Source: Bacteroides sp. (GTDB lineage: Bacteria > Bacteroidota > Bacteroidia > Bacteroidales > Bacteroidaceae). Taken from it: a DNA stretch of 25,046 nt. Below the pieces are notes generated by a model. The model was not told the DNA's origin and did no database searches. It saw only the letters and a list, made by a program, of their open reading frames with translations. The DNA lies in the NCBI GenBank assembly GCA_019414665.1, contig DXLO01000031.1:1-25046 (forward strand), written 5' to 3'. Shown piece after piece: positions 7,321 through 15,419 of this stretch (positions are counted from its first letter, which is position 1; every line of letters begins with the position of its first letter). The translations under genes were made by a program, and so were the position numbers.

Positions 7321-8385
7321 TTACTTTTCCTGTCTGTATTCTTTTCTTTTCCAGAAATTGAATCCGGCGTATATACGTAAGCTTCCGAAAGAGTTTGTCA
7401 TCGAGAAATCAGATTTGCGATAGTCATACGTATTTAATACGAGTGAGGCCCCGATATAATATTTGCTGTTGTTCCATGTTATGCCTGCGCGGGTTACCAG
7501 ATCGAAATTAATATCGTTTATCCACTCAAACCAGTCGTTTTCCATATCTGTTGGTTTTCCGTTCATTTTAGCTTTTTTATAAGCGATAGCTGGCATTAGC
7601 GAAACGTTGAGCAGACAGTTCTTGGCAAATACCCAGTTATATCCGTATCCGAAACTTAAATTGTAATCACGATATTTCAGGCTGTTGAATTTTAGTGACG
7701 ATTGTATTTGTTCAATCATCTCGGCCGGTAGTTTGGTATGATTGAAAGAAATACTATGGTGTGAGTATGAAAAACCAGCCATAAACGAACCACAGCTGCG
7801 GCGCTGATTAGTAGACTGGCTGTATGCTGCCGGATATGAAAATTTCTTGTTGTTGAAAATCCAGTATGCATTAAGGCCGACTATTTTGCTTTGGAAGCCT
7901 TCGAATTTCTGACCTACATAATCTTCCGGAAGATTGAATCCTGAATAGGAATTTATATGAAAGTCGCTACCTGTTTTTCTGTAATAAAAGTCTGCTCCAA
8001 CTCGTGAACTGTATAGGTTGAAAACATATTCTTTCTTCGATTTGCCGCTTTGGCTTTTGCCTATGAGATCGGGAATGCTGAATGACATTCCTAAAAATAT
8101 CCATCTCCAGCCGAAATAGGCTCCTATCTTAGGAGTTGGAGTAGGTGCAAAACTGATGTTTTGTCTTTCTTCGTTTATTCGGGTCCCCAGACGGTAACGT
8201 TCATGCCAGAAACTTTGTTCCACCATAAACGTCAGGTTATATTTGTTGGGAGCGATGTAGGTGGTATCTGTTTCTGTAAAAATCTTTTCCAAATGTTGCA
8301 TAAATTTATTCTGCTTTTCGGTCTGTGCCTGTATCGTCTGACCGAAAAGCAGTAGGATTATGCCGATATGTCGGAAAAATTTCAT
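7321..8385 (-). CDS. DUF4421-like outer-membrane beta-barrel protein
   Basis: This 354-residue protein has a signal peptide ending near IQAQ (residues 18-21). The body consists of alternating aromatic and polar strand patterns, for example FGWRWIFLGMSFSIPDL, a GFSYSHHSISF segment and GFNFW near the end. The features fit the uncharacterised Bacteroidota family DUF4421, whose members look like outer-membrane barrels. No enzymatic motif is visible. It is the last gene of the minus-strand run that starts with the putative porin, 36 bp after the Gfo/Idh/MocA gene. This gap is wider than the others in the run, so a separate promoter is possible. The family call is from memory of the pattern; the substrate is unknown. 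Confidence 0.7.
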   Translation of the reverse strand: MKFFRHIGIILLLFGQTIQAQTEKQNKFMQHLEKIFTETDTTYIAPNKYNLTFMVEQSFWHERYRLGTRINEERQNISFAPTPTPKIGAYFGWRWIFLGMSFSIPDLIGKSQSGKSKKEYVFNLYSSRVGADFYYRKTGSDFHINSYSGFNLPEDYVGQKFEGFQSKIVGLNAYWIFNNKKFSYPAAYSQSTNQRRSCGSFMAGFSYSHHSISFNHTKLPAEMIEQIQSSLKFNSLKYRDYNLSFGYGYNWVFAKNCLLNVSLMPAIAYKKAKMNGKPTDMENDWFEWINDINFDLVTRAGITWNNSKYYIGASLVLNTYDYRKSDFSMTNSFGSLRIYAGFNFWKRKEYRQEK

Positions 8386-8421
8386 GACGTCTGTATTGAG
8401 TGGCGCGATGAATAAAGTTTT

Positions 8422-9411
8422 TCAGAGTTTATTTAGAATACGGTCCATTACCCAGTTTGTAGGAGTTGCACTCACCCCGTCGCATGTGCAGATTGCTTTC
8501 CCCTGTAGATGTTCTACCACAGCCTGAATCAACGGAAGTTGTACATATGGCGGATTCTGTGGGAGTATTTCCTCACGACCGCGTTCAGTGTGCAGGGCAA
8601 TCGGATCATAGGTAAAGACAGAGAAGCAAATCATACCCTTGTCACCTATAATTTCTATACGGTCTTCTTTTGCCGATTCGTGAGCAACGAAGCACCATGA
8701 ACCTGAACCAGGCAGTCCGGAAGCAAACTTAAAGCAGGCACTGATAGTATCTTCTGCCTGATAAAGCCCTCCACGGTTACTTGTATAACCTTCTGCTTCG
8801 AGTATACATCCGAACATTTCCTGAAGAAAGTCCAACTGATGGGGTGCCAGATCGTAAAAATATCCTCCTCCTGCGATGTCGGGCTGTACACGCCATGGAA
8901 GATTGGTGCTGTTGTAATCGAGTGCTCGCGGAGGTTGTGCGAAACGTATCTGTACATTGATTACATTTCCTATCTCTCCCTCTTCAACCAGTTGTCGTAC
9001 CTTTTGGAAATAGGGCAGATATCTGCGGTAGTAAGCTACAAAACAAGGAACACCTGTTTCTTGCGATATACGGTTGATGCGGGCGCAGTCTTCATAACTT
9101 GCGGCCATCGGCTTTTCTATATAAACAGGCTTGCCGGCTTTCATCGCCATAATGGCAAATGTAGCGTGTGAAGAAGGAGGAGTGGCAATATAAATAGCAT
9201 TGACATCCTCGTCGCCTATCAGTTCCTGAGCATCTGTATACCATCGAGGTATATTGTGACGGCGTGCATACGATTTTACTTTTTCTTCGTCACGGCTCAT
9301 TACTGCTACTACTTTCGAACCGTCTATCATATTGAAGGCAGGTCCACTCTTTTTCTCGGTTACTTCACCGCAACCGATAAATCCCCAGCATACGTTATTC
9401 AGTTGTATCAT
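8422..9411 (-). CDS. Gfo/Idh/MocA-family oxidoreductase
   Basis: This 329-residue cytoplasmic protein has the family's two-domain form. The N-terminal Rossmann fold carries GFIGCG (10-15) for NAD(P) binding and EKP (99-101), where Lys is a conserved catalytic or nucleotide-contact residue. The C-terminal alpha/beta domain includes GGGYFYDLAPHQLDF (181-195), with D187 and H191 as the usual active-site pair. Members oxidise or reduce sugars, inositols and related hydroxy compounds. The substrate cannot be read from sequence. No signal peptide is present, unlike the secreted family members that work on glycans. It sits 17 bp downstream of the solute-binding protein gene in a run with outer-membrane proteins, which hints at use of an imported small carbohydrate, but this is inference. 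Confidence 0.88.
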   Translation of the reverse strand: MIQLNNVCWGFIGCGEVTEKKSGPAFNMIDGSKVVAVMSRDEEKVKSYARRHNIPRWYTDAQELIGDEDVNAIYIATPPSSHATFAIMAMKAGKPVYIEKPMAASYEDCARINRISQETGVPCFVAYYRRYLPYFQKVRQLVEEGEIGNVINVQIRFAQPPRALDYNSTNLPWRVQPDIAGGGYFYDLAPHQLDFLQEMFGCILEAEGYTSNRGGLYQAEDTISACFKFASGLPGSGSWCFVAHESAKEDRIEIIGDKGMICFSVFTYDPIALHTERGREEILPQNPPYVQLPLIQAVVEHLQGKAICTCDGVSATPTNWVMDRILNKL

Positions 9412-9428
9412 AGTGTACGGTGTATGTA

Positions 9429-10247
9429 TCAGTTAAAATATTTATTGTATAGCTTTTTATATTTTGGTGTCTGGACAAAATCATTGAGCCAGACGTTCAG
9501 GCTATCCAGCAGGGCAGGAGAATGTTTGCTTACTCCCCAGGCATAAAACTGTGTGAAGCTGATGTCGGTATTGATGTCCAGATTTGGAAAATCATCGATA
9601 GATGCACGGGCAATGTTTTCATCGCATACTGCATAATCGATATCTCCTCCCGAAACCATAGCCAGTAATTGTTCCGGTCCATATAGTTCTACTTCATTTA
9701 TGTAAATAGTATCGGCTATTTCGTCTATCAGATTATGTATACGCAGCAGTGCCGGCGATCCTTTTATCACATGAAGATGCTTATGTGCCAGATCAAGCTG
9801 ACTCTGGATGTATAAGCTGTCTTTTCCTTCTTCTTTCTTTCGTTGTACTAAAACCTGTTTGCTTAATAGTAGAGTCCGTGTAAAAAGCAATGAGTCTTTT
9901 AGCTGGGTCGTTACGACTGTTCCGGTAGCCAGTATGTCGTATTGACCGTTGATGATACCTTGCAGACGCTTTTCAAAACTCATTTCAGGAGTAATTTCCA
10001 GTTTCAGTCCTTTCTCAGAAGCAAAAGCATTCAATAGTTCGTAATCGAATCCTTGTAATGTATCTTTGCTGACATGATAGCTTACTGCATTATATTCGGT
10101 TACGGCACGCAGCTGTCCGGAACTGAGTATTTCGGCATAGTCACGGGGGGAAGAAGCCGGTTTTTCTTCTTCTTGTGTATTCAGCATGATAATACCTGCT
10201 GCTATAGCCAGTGCTATGATGATATATCGTACTCCTTTTCTTAGCAT
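9429..10247 (-). CDS. Membrane-anchored family 3 solute-binding protein
   Basis: This 272-residue protein has one hydrophobic segment at residues 8-22 and no lipobox, so it is either secreted or held in the inner membrane facing the periplasm. From residue 38 on it looks like a type-3 solute-binding fold: GQLRAVTEYNAVSYHV, then GFDYELLNAFASEKGL, DILATGTV and DYAVCDENIA are the usual positions of ligand-pocket strands. No ABC permease or ATPase gene accompanies it. The same fold forms the N-terminal part of the lytic transglycosylase MltF, but the C-terminal catalytic domain is absent here, so it could be a regulatory or sensing relative. It lies 13 bp after the porin gene and 17 bp before the oxidoreductase gene. 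The fold is likely; the ligand and role are unknown. Confidence 0.78.
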   Translation of the reverse strand: MLRKGVRYIIIALAIAAGIIMLNTQEEEKPASSPRDYAEILSSGQLRAVTEYNAVSYHVSKDTLQGFDYELLNAFASEKGLKLEITPEMSFEKRLQGIINGQYDILATGTVVTTQLKDSLLFTRTLLLSKQVLVQRKKEEGKDSLYIQSQLDLAHKHLHVIKGSPALLRIHNLIDEIADTIYINEVELYGPEQLLAMVSGGDIDYAVCDENIARASIDDFPNLDINTDISFTQFYAWGVSKHSPALLDSLNVWLNDFVQTPKYKKLYNKYFN

Positions 10248-10260
10248 AGTGATGTAGTTC

Positions 10261-12372
10261 TTAATCGAAGAAGTTCCATGATAACCCGAATTTCAGCAAG
10301 CGGGGATTCAGAGGGTAGTGAGGAGCCAGGAAGTAGCTCTTTTCTCCTTGTCCTTGAATCAGATTATACATGGCTATAAAAATACGGGTACGTTTCAAAT
10401 GAATATTGACATATGCGTTCAACAATGGATAACCTCCTAGCTTGAAACGGGTTTCCTTATTTTGCAGATAGAACTGTCCGATAGCAGGTGCATAGTCGGG
10501 AGCGTAGTATTGAGTGAAATACCGGACATCTGTACCCAATTCTACCTGAAGCACTTTCTTTGCCAGACCGAATTTGAGATAGAAGTTATGGTATAATACC
10601 AGGTCGGGCAATGGCAAGACATCCTGATTGCTCGATTTCTGATAAGTAACTTCATTGTCAAGATGGAATATACCCAACTGGAAATCTTGATTCAATGTGG
10701 CGCTGAATATCTGGATATTACCCGTATGCTGTTTTACGGCTACATCATTTTTATAGCTTACAACTTCTTTATCCGAAGCTGTTTCGGTATATTTTACAGA
10801 AGTATTGTCAAGATATGTATAGTTCTTAATGTTTTCTACTCCAGCTTTCAGTTGGGTTTTCCAATGGTCAATACTCAGTTTCCCTTCAATACGGGTACGC
10901 ATGATTTTCGATAAGTCATTATTATCCCACCAGTAATGCTTGGAATGGAAATGTCTGTAATAGAATGTCGGATTCAGGTTTTTGATGTATGCATTCGCTT
11001 CCAGTCTGACCGTATCCCTGAACAGGCGGAAATTCAGATCACCTTTTCCTTCTATTTGAAACTGTCCGGCATCTTCTCCAGCCAGGGCTATTTCTCCCAT
11101 GACGTCATAGTGTAATGTCTTTCCTTGTTCCTTGATGAGTTGTCCTCCTACCGATACGGTATTTTCAACATAGTCGGTCGGAATACGTTGTCCCGGAGTT
11201 TGAGCAAGGGTATCTGTCATTGTGAAACGGCGGTACTCATGACTCATGAAAGCTGTCAGTCCAGCCTTGGCCCATTTATTGAATCCCTCACGTAAAGATA
11301 TACCTATGGTATTTTTTACGGCAAGATGTTCTGTTTCATCACGCTGGATGTCTGTCAAATAGTTATTCTGAAAATATTTCTGGTTCTGCTCCTCGTCGTA
11401 TGAAATATATCTGCGACGGTTAATGTCTACATTTACAGTATGAAGGAAACTTGTTACCGGAACAAATACTTCTGTATTGACCGTATCCTTTGCGTCTGGA
11501 TTTTCACGGTAGAATCCCAAGTTGTAACGATGGGTAAGGAAAGCATGGTAACCGGTATTATGATTCCATACCTGAGATAAATTTGTTGGAATTTCGCTAT
11601 TGCCATACACTTTACCTCCTTCTGCCATTCCCAGGGGGTCAGTAATGAAGCGGTCGTCAGTAATACCACCATTCTCGGCAACTTTTAAGTTGTCGTTCAT
11701 GAAACTGAAATGCATGTTATACTTGTCGCCAAGATAATAAGCAAAAAGATTTCCGTTGAATAAGGCAGTAGACTGGTTCATATATTTACCTCGACCGTAA
11801 ACATAATCTATATTGAAACCGAATCCCAGTCTTTTATTGGCATTTACGGCAAAATAAGCTTTAAAACGTTCTTCACCGTCTTTACTTCCTCCCTGCTTAT
11901 AGTAAGTCAGATTTGAAAAAGGAGATTTGGTATTGGTGTAAACGACATCTTCCGGTCTGACGACTGTATAGTCATACGGATCCAGAAAGAAAAACTGTTC
12001 AGGATCTTTGCGGTCGAAAAAAACGTGAGCGATACGTGGAGCTCCCAAGTTTCCTAAATATGTATAGTGTCCTGTAGGTCCTCCTGTATCATTCGTATTT
12101 TGAAAGTTATGCTGCAATGTATCTACCGGAATCTCTGTTCTGTTGCCGAAAAGTCTGTCTATCTTCCATGATGTAAGTCCGATAGGAATAGTACTGGCAT
12201 CAATTACGGAAGTTGTATCAATCGGGTTTCCGTTGCGGTCGTACAAGTTACTGTCCACTCCTGAAGCAGAACTTCCGAACTGCCCTGTGAATTGACTTTG
12301 CTGATAGGTATTTTGCGCAGATATGGTTCCGCAAATCAGTAATATTGTTGCTATAAAAAATATCTTCCTCAT
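10261..12372 (-). CDS. Putative outer-membrane porin
   Basis: This 703-residue protein has a signal peptide ending near TISAQ (residues 16-20). A linker with DRNGNPID follows, then a long chain of amphipathic strands and a C-terminal aromatic residue (SWNFFD), all fitting an outer-membrane beta-barrel. It matches the Bacteroidota 'putative porin' family by its conserved early part: SWKIDRLFG, then YTYLGNLGAPRI and FFLDPYDY. The family is thought to form channels, but substrates are unproven. It is the first gene of a four-gene minus-strand run. A -7 element (12381-12388) lies only 8 bp before the ATG, implying a very short or absent leader if real. Confidence 0.82.
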   Translation of the reverse strand: MRKIFFIATILLICGTISAQNTYQQSQFTGQFGSSASGVDSNLYDRNGNPIDTTSVIDASTIPIGLTSWKIDRLFGNRTEIPVDTLQHNFQNTNDTGGPTGHYTYLGNLGAPRIAHVFFDRKDPEQFFFLDPYDYTVVRPEDVVYTNTKSPFSNLTYYKQGGSKDGEERFKAYFAVNANKRLGFGFNIDYVYGRGKYMNQSTALFNGNLFAYYLGDKYNMHFSFMNDNLKVAENGGITDDRFITDPLGMAEGGKVYGNSEIPTNLSQVWNHNTGYHAFLTHRYNLGFYRENPDAKDTVNTEVFVPVTSFLHTVNVDINRRRYISYDEEQNQKYFQNNYLTDIQRDETEHLAVKNTIGISLREGFNKWAKAGLTAFMSHEYRRFTMTDTLAQTPGQRIPTDYVENTVSVGGQLIKEQGKTLHYDVMGEIALAGEDAGQFQIEGKGDLNFRLFRDTVRLEANAYIKNLNPTFYYRHFHSKHYWWDNNDLSKIMRTRIEGKLSIDHWKTQLKAGVENIKNYTYLDNTSVKYTETASDKEVVSYKNDVAVKQHTGNIQIFSATLNQDFQLGIFHLDNEVTYQKSSNQDVLPLPDLVLYHNFYLKFGLAKKVLQVELGTDVRYFTQYYAPDYAPAIGQFYLQNKETRFKLGGYPLLNAYVNIHLKRTRIFIAMYNLIQGQGEKSYFLAPHYPLNPRLLKFGLSWNFFD

Positions 12373-12380
12373 AATGGAGG

Positions 12381-12388
12381 CAAAGATA
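12381..12388 (-). promoter_or_regulatory. Candidate -7 element for the porin operon
   Basis: On the minus strand this reads TATCTTTG, a match to TAnnTTTG. It ends 8 bp before the porin start codon. No clear -33 element was found. If used, the transcript would have almost no leader. Confidence 0.4.
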
Positions 12389-12448
12389 CAATATAAAAAC
12401 GAAAGAAACCGTGTACGGAGTGCAAAAATACTAGAAGATGTATTGATA

Positions 12449-12495
12449 CAGAGGCGTGCAGAACTTTCTATACAAAAACTATCTGCACGCCTCTG
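12449..12495 (-). terminator. Hairpin after the oxidoreductase operon, probable terminator
   Basis: A perfect 14-bp inverted repeat (12449-12462 with 12482-12495) encloses a 19-base loop, 24 bp past the gamma-subunit stop. A T run is missing on the minus side, so termination may be inefficient, or the hairpin may instead protect the mRNA end. Confidence 0.55.
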
Positions 12496-12519
12496 AGTTT
12501 TGATTGGAGTTGGTATTTA

Positions 12520-13065
12520 TTATTTTATTTCTTTGATAATATCCATTCCTATATGGATTGCCTCTTCATTCATCGGTATCAGGTGATGATGGCGTTCAGG
12601 CAATGTTTTACGCAGTGCTTTAATAACGCTTTCTATTGATACGATAGGACGGATTTTTAATAATCCTCCCAATACAATCATATTGAATGTCTTTGCCATT
12701 TTACGTTCGTTGGCTTCATCCATAGCATCAATACGATATACATGAATGTCTTTGCGTGTAGGAGGGTTTATAATGCCATAACCATCATAAATCAGTACAC
12801 CGCCTGGTTTGATTTTGTTTTCAAATTTGGCAAGTGAAGGCTGGTTCAGAATAATGGCTGTATCATATTTACTTAAAATAGGAGATGAAATACGTTCGTC
12901 GCTGACGATAACCGTTACATTGGCTGTTCCTCCTCGCTGTTCGGGACCGTAGGCAGGCATCCAAGTAACTTCTTTATTTTCCATCAGTCCTGAATAAGCC
13001 AGAATTTTACCCATTGACAATACGCCTTGTCCTCCAAATCCTGCTATAATGATTTCTTCTTTCAT
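12520..13065 (-). CDS. korC: 2-oxoacid:ferredoxin oxidoreductase gamma subunit
   Basis: This 181-residue protein is the gamma subunit (catalytic domain III) of a ferredoxin-dependent 2-oxoacid oxidoreductase. The family signature GFGGQG (9-14) and the segment AYGPEQRGG (38-46), which contacts the CoA/acceptor side, are both present. The complex oxidatively decarboxylates a 2-oxoacid with CoA to an acyl-CoA and reduces ferredoxin in the cytoplasm. It is the last gene of the operon, 22 bp after the beta subunit. Family naming is unstable: the same arrangement is called 2-oxoglutarate (Kor) or 2-ketoisovalerate (Vor) oxidoreductase, and the sequence alone does not settle the substrate. Confidence 0.9.
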   Translation of the reverse strand: MKEEIIIAGFGGQGVLSMGKILAYSGLMENKEVTWMPAYGPEQRGGTANVTVIVSDERISSPILSKYDTAIILNQPSLAKFENKIKPGGVLIYDGYGIINPPTRKDIHVYRIDAMDEANERKMAKTFNMIVLGGLLKIRPIVSIESVIKALRKTLPERHHHLIPMNEEAIHIGMDIIKEIK

Positions 13066-13087
13066 GATAGTGCTTGTTTTGGTAATG

Positions 13088-13864
13088 TTATTTGTTTTCT
13101 CCGCTTGTATCTTTCAGGTCGCCTAATGGGTAGAAAGGGAACATGTTTTCTTCCATCCACTTGTTGGCTGCTTCTGGAGTCATTTTCCATCCTGAGTTAC
13201 ATGTAGAAACGATTTCTACCAGACTCGAACCTTTGCCTTGCATGCTGTTTTCGAATGCTTTGCGGATTGCCTTTTTAGCTTTGCGAATTGCTGCTACCGT
13301 ATGAACTGACTGGCGTGTTACATAGCATGTACCTTGCAGTGTCGCTGCTATTTCTGTCATTTTCAACGGATATCCGTGTATTTCCGGATTTCGTCCGTAC
13401 GGACATGTTGCAGTTTTCATTCCTACCAGAGTAGTAGGAGCCATTTGTCCTCCTGTCATACCATAAATGGCATTATTGATGAATATAATGGCTATATTAT
13501 CACCTCTGTTTAGAGAATGGATTGTTTCTGCTGTGCCGATACAAGCCAAGTCACCATCTCCCTGATATGTGAATACCAGACGGTCGGGCCATAAGCGTTT
13601 GATGGCTCCGGCCAGTGCAGGCGCACGTCCATGAGCTGCTTCCTGACAATCGATGTCAAGATAGTTGTACATGAATACAGCACATCCCACCGGACTAATA
13701 CCGATAGCTTTTTCTGCCATACCCATTTCTTCTATAACTTCGGCAATCAGTTTATGAACTACTCCGTGGCTGCATCCCGGACAGTAGTGCATCGGATTAT
13801 CATTTAATAAACGAGGTTTCTGGTAAACCAGATTCTCGGGTTTCATTATTTCTTCTTTTGTCAT
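13088..13864 (-). CDS. korB: 2-oxoacid:ferredoxin oxidoreductase beta subunit (thiamine pyrophosphate-binding)
   Basis: This 258-residue subunit binds thiamine pyrophosphate and the catalytic-site Fe-S cluster. CPGCSHG (28-34) supplies cluster Cys residues and C61 is a further candidate. The cofactor motif runs from GDGD (102-105) to NN (130-131), the expected spacing for magnesium and diphosphate binding, followed by IYGMTGGQ. It works with the alpha subunit to decarboxylate the 2-oxoacid. A strong ribosome-binding site (AAGGAGG) supports the ATG at 13864. It follows the small membrane protein by 21 bp and precedes the gamma subunit by 22 bp. Length and motifs are complete, so an active subunit is expected. 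Kor versus Vor specificity is not resolved. Confidence 0.93.
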   Translation of the reverse strand: MTKEEIMKPENLVYQKPRLLNDNPMHYCPGCSHGVVHKLIAEVIEEMGMAEKAIGISPVGCAVFMYNYLDIDCQEAAHGRAPALAGAIKRLWPDRLVFTYQGDGDLACIGTAETIHSLNRGDNIAIIFINNAIYGMTGGQMAPTTLVGMKTATCPYGRNPEIHGYPLKMTEIAATLQGTCYVTRQSVHTVAAIRKAKKAIRKAFENSMQGKGSSLVEIVSTCNSGWKMTPEAANKWMEENMFPFYPLGDLKDTSGENK

Positions 13865-13870
13865 AAATTT

Positions 13871-13879
13871 CTCCTCCTT
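13871..13879 (-). promoter_or_regulatory. Strong Shine-Dalgarno site for the beta subunit
   Basis: The minus strand reads AAGGAGGAG with about 8 bases to the ATG at 13864. Such a strong site is unusual in Bacteroidota, which mostly start translation without one. It may raise beta-subunit output within the polycistronic mRNA. Confidence 0.65.
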
Positions 13880-13885
13880 ATCGGG

Positions 13886-14062
13886 TTAGCGTAGAAAGAA
13901 ACGGAACACAAACTCCATCATCTTTACGAACAGCGATGCGCCGCATACATAAAAGAAGATAGTTTTGTCTTCTCCCAATGAAAAATAAAGAATGAAAGAA
14001 GCTGCTGCTCCTATCATGAATATCACATTGAGCACGGTTCTGATCTGATCTATATTGCCCAT
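13886..14062 (-). CDS. Small two-helix membrane protein in the oxidoreductase operon
   Basis: This is a 58-residue reading frame between the alpha and beta subunit genes, starting with ATG at 14062 and ending in TAA at 13886. It begins MGNIDQIRTVLNVIFMIGAA and ends FVFRFFLR. Two hydrophobic segments are clear: about residues 10-29 and 34-46, with a charged turn GEDK (30-33) between them. The C-terminus is basic. It starts 7 bp after the alpha-subunit stop and ends 21 bp before the beta-subunit start, which is tight operon packing with no room for another gene. No known domain is recognised. An attractive inference is that it tethers the otherwise soluble complex, or its ferredoxin, to the inner membrane. 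Confidence 0.78.
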   Translation of the reverse strand: MGNIDQIRTVLNVIFMIGAAASFILYFSLGEDKTIFFYVCGASLFVKMMEFVFRFFLR

Positions 14063-14069
14063 GAGTTTC

Positions 14070-15152
14070 TTACTTGTTAATGATTTTTTCTTTTAGTGCA
14101 TCAATCACTTCATCTGGGTCGGGAACAATACCTCCCAAACGTCCGAAGTGTTCAACTGGTATGCTGCATTTTACAGCCAGTTCAACATCTTCAATCATCT
14201 GTCCGCTATTCAACTCTACAACAAGGATGCCTTTTATGTTTTTTGCTCTTTCAGCCAATGGCTTGCTTGGGAATGGCCATAAAGTAATAGGGCGGAACAG
14301 TCCGACTTTAATTCCTTCTTCACGTGCGTGTTCCATTGATTTCTGTGCAATGCGGGCACATGAACCGAATGCAACAATCAGGTATTCTGCATCTTCGCAG
14401 TCTATTTCTTCATATCGTACTTCGTTGGCTTCAATTTCTGCATATTTTTCCTGCAAGTGTAAATTACGTTTTTCCATTACAGCAGGATCGAGTTCCAGTG
14501 AAGTAATGATATTCGGTTTGCGTCCCTTGCATCCGGTAGCGGCCCATGGGCATTGTGCAATGATTTCCTCTTCGGTACGGCGCGGACGAGGAGCTGGAAG
14601 AACTACTTTTTCCATCATCTGTCCGATTACACCATCTGCAAGGATCATTGCAGGATTACGATATTTGAAAGCCAGTTCAAATGCAAGACCTACAAAATCG
14701 GCCATTTCCTGTACAGATGCCGGAGCTAAAGCTATTAAATGGTAATCGCCGTGTCCTCCACCTTTTGTTGTCTGGAAATAATCTGCCTGGCTCGGCTGTA
14801 TGGTTCCAAGTCCCGGACCTCCACGCATTACGTTTACAATCAGGCAAGGTAATTCTGCACCGGCAATGTATGAAATACCTTCCTGTTTCAGGCTGACGCC
14901 CGGACTGGATGACGAAGTCATTACCATTTTACCGCTTCCTGCGCCTCCATATACCATATTAATTGCTGCTACTTCACTTTCAGCCTGCAATACAACCATT
15001 CCGGTTGTTTCCCACGGCTTCTGTTCGGCAAGAGTTTCCAATACTTCTGATTGGGGAGTGATAGGGTAACCGAAGTATCCGTCTACACCGATGCGGATAG
15101 CGGCATGAGCGATAGCTTCGTTACCTTTCATTAGAACTATTTCTTCTGCCAT
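14070..15152 (-). CDS. vorB: 2-oxoacid:ferredoxin oxidoreductase alpha subunit (VorB/KorA type)
   Basis: This 360-residue alpha subunit holds the pyrimidine-binding domain and domain II of the oxidoreductase. GYPITPQSE (28-36) is the classic substrate/cofactor motif, and QAESE (56-60) carries the Glu that activates the thiamine ring. MRGGPGLGT (109-117) is another family-wide loop. The C-terminal domain II is complete (FGSCARIAQKSM onward). Bacteroidales proteins of this type are usually labelled 3-methyl-2-oxobutanoate dehydrogenase subunit VorB, but close relatives are called KorA, and 2-oxoglutarate is also plausible. The gene is 24 bp downstream of the ferredoxin subunit and 7 bp upstream of the small membrane protein. 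The enzyme class is firm; substrate preference is not. Confidence 0.92.
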   Translation of the reverse strand: MAEEIVLMKGNEAIAHAAIRIGVDGYFGYPITPQSEVLETLAEQKPWETTGMVVLQAESEVAAINMVYGGAGSGKMVMTSSSSPGVSLKQEGISYIAGAELPCLIVNVMRGGPGLGTIQPSQADYFQTTKGGGHGDYHLIALAPASVQEMADFVGLAFELAFKYRNPAMILADGVIGQMMEKVVLPAPRPRRTEEEIIAQCPWAATGCKGRKPNIITSLELDPAVMEKRNLHLQEKYAEIEANEVRYEEIDCEDAEYLIVAFGSCARIAQKSMEHAREEGIKVGLFRPITLWPFPSKPLAERAKNIKGILVVELNSGQMIEDVELAVKCSIPVEHFGRLGGIVPDPDEVIDALKEKIINK

Positions 15153-15176
15153 AATTCTGATTGTTTTGCTTTAAAG

Positions 15177-15407
15177 TTATTCTTCACATTTTGCTCTGTA
15201 TACGGTTAAGCAACCGTCTGGACACACAATGGCGCACGAAGAGCATCCGTTACAGGTATCTTCTACTACCTGTTGCACATAGTTATATCCTTTTTGATTT
15301 ACTTTGGCGGTGAGCGACAGTACGTGTAACGGGCAAGCTACTACGCACAAGTTGCACCCTTTGCAGCGTTCTGTATTCACTACAACTACACCTTTCATTT
15401 TAGCCAT
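15177..15407 (-). CDS. korD: Ferredoxin-type delta subunit with two [4Fe-4S] sites
   Basis: This 76-residue protein has two complete cluster motifs: C15-x2-C18-x2-C21-x3-C25 followed by P, and C52-x2-C55-x2-C58-x3-C62 followed by P. This is the bacterial-type 2[4Fe-4S] fold. In the operon it is the electron-carrying delta subunit that takes electrons from the thiamine site and passes them to soluble ferredoxin. It lies 12 bp after the TPR gene and 24 bp before the alpha subunit. A free ferredoxin is possible, but the position right next to the catalytic subunits makes a complex subunit the better reading. Confidence 0.9.
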   Translation of the reverse strand: MAKMKGVVVVNTERCKGCNLCVVACPLHVLSLTAKVNQKGYNYVQQVVEDTCNGCSSCAIVCPDGCLTVYRAKCEE

Positions 15408-15419
15408 AAGTCGATTACC

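Noticed and set aside
14074..14745. Plus-strand 223-residue open frame antisense to the alpha subunit gene
   Set aside because: It lies wholly inside a gene with clear catalytic motifs, and its product is Ser/Ile-rich with no domain. It is a frame shadow.
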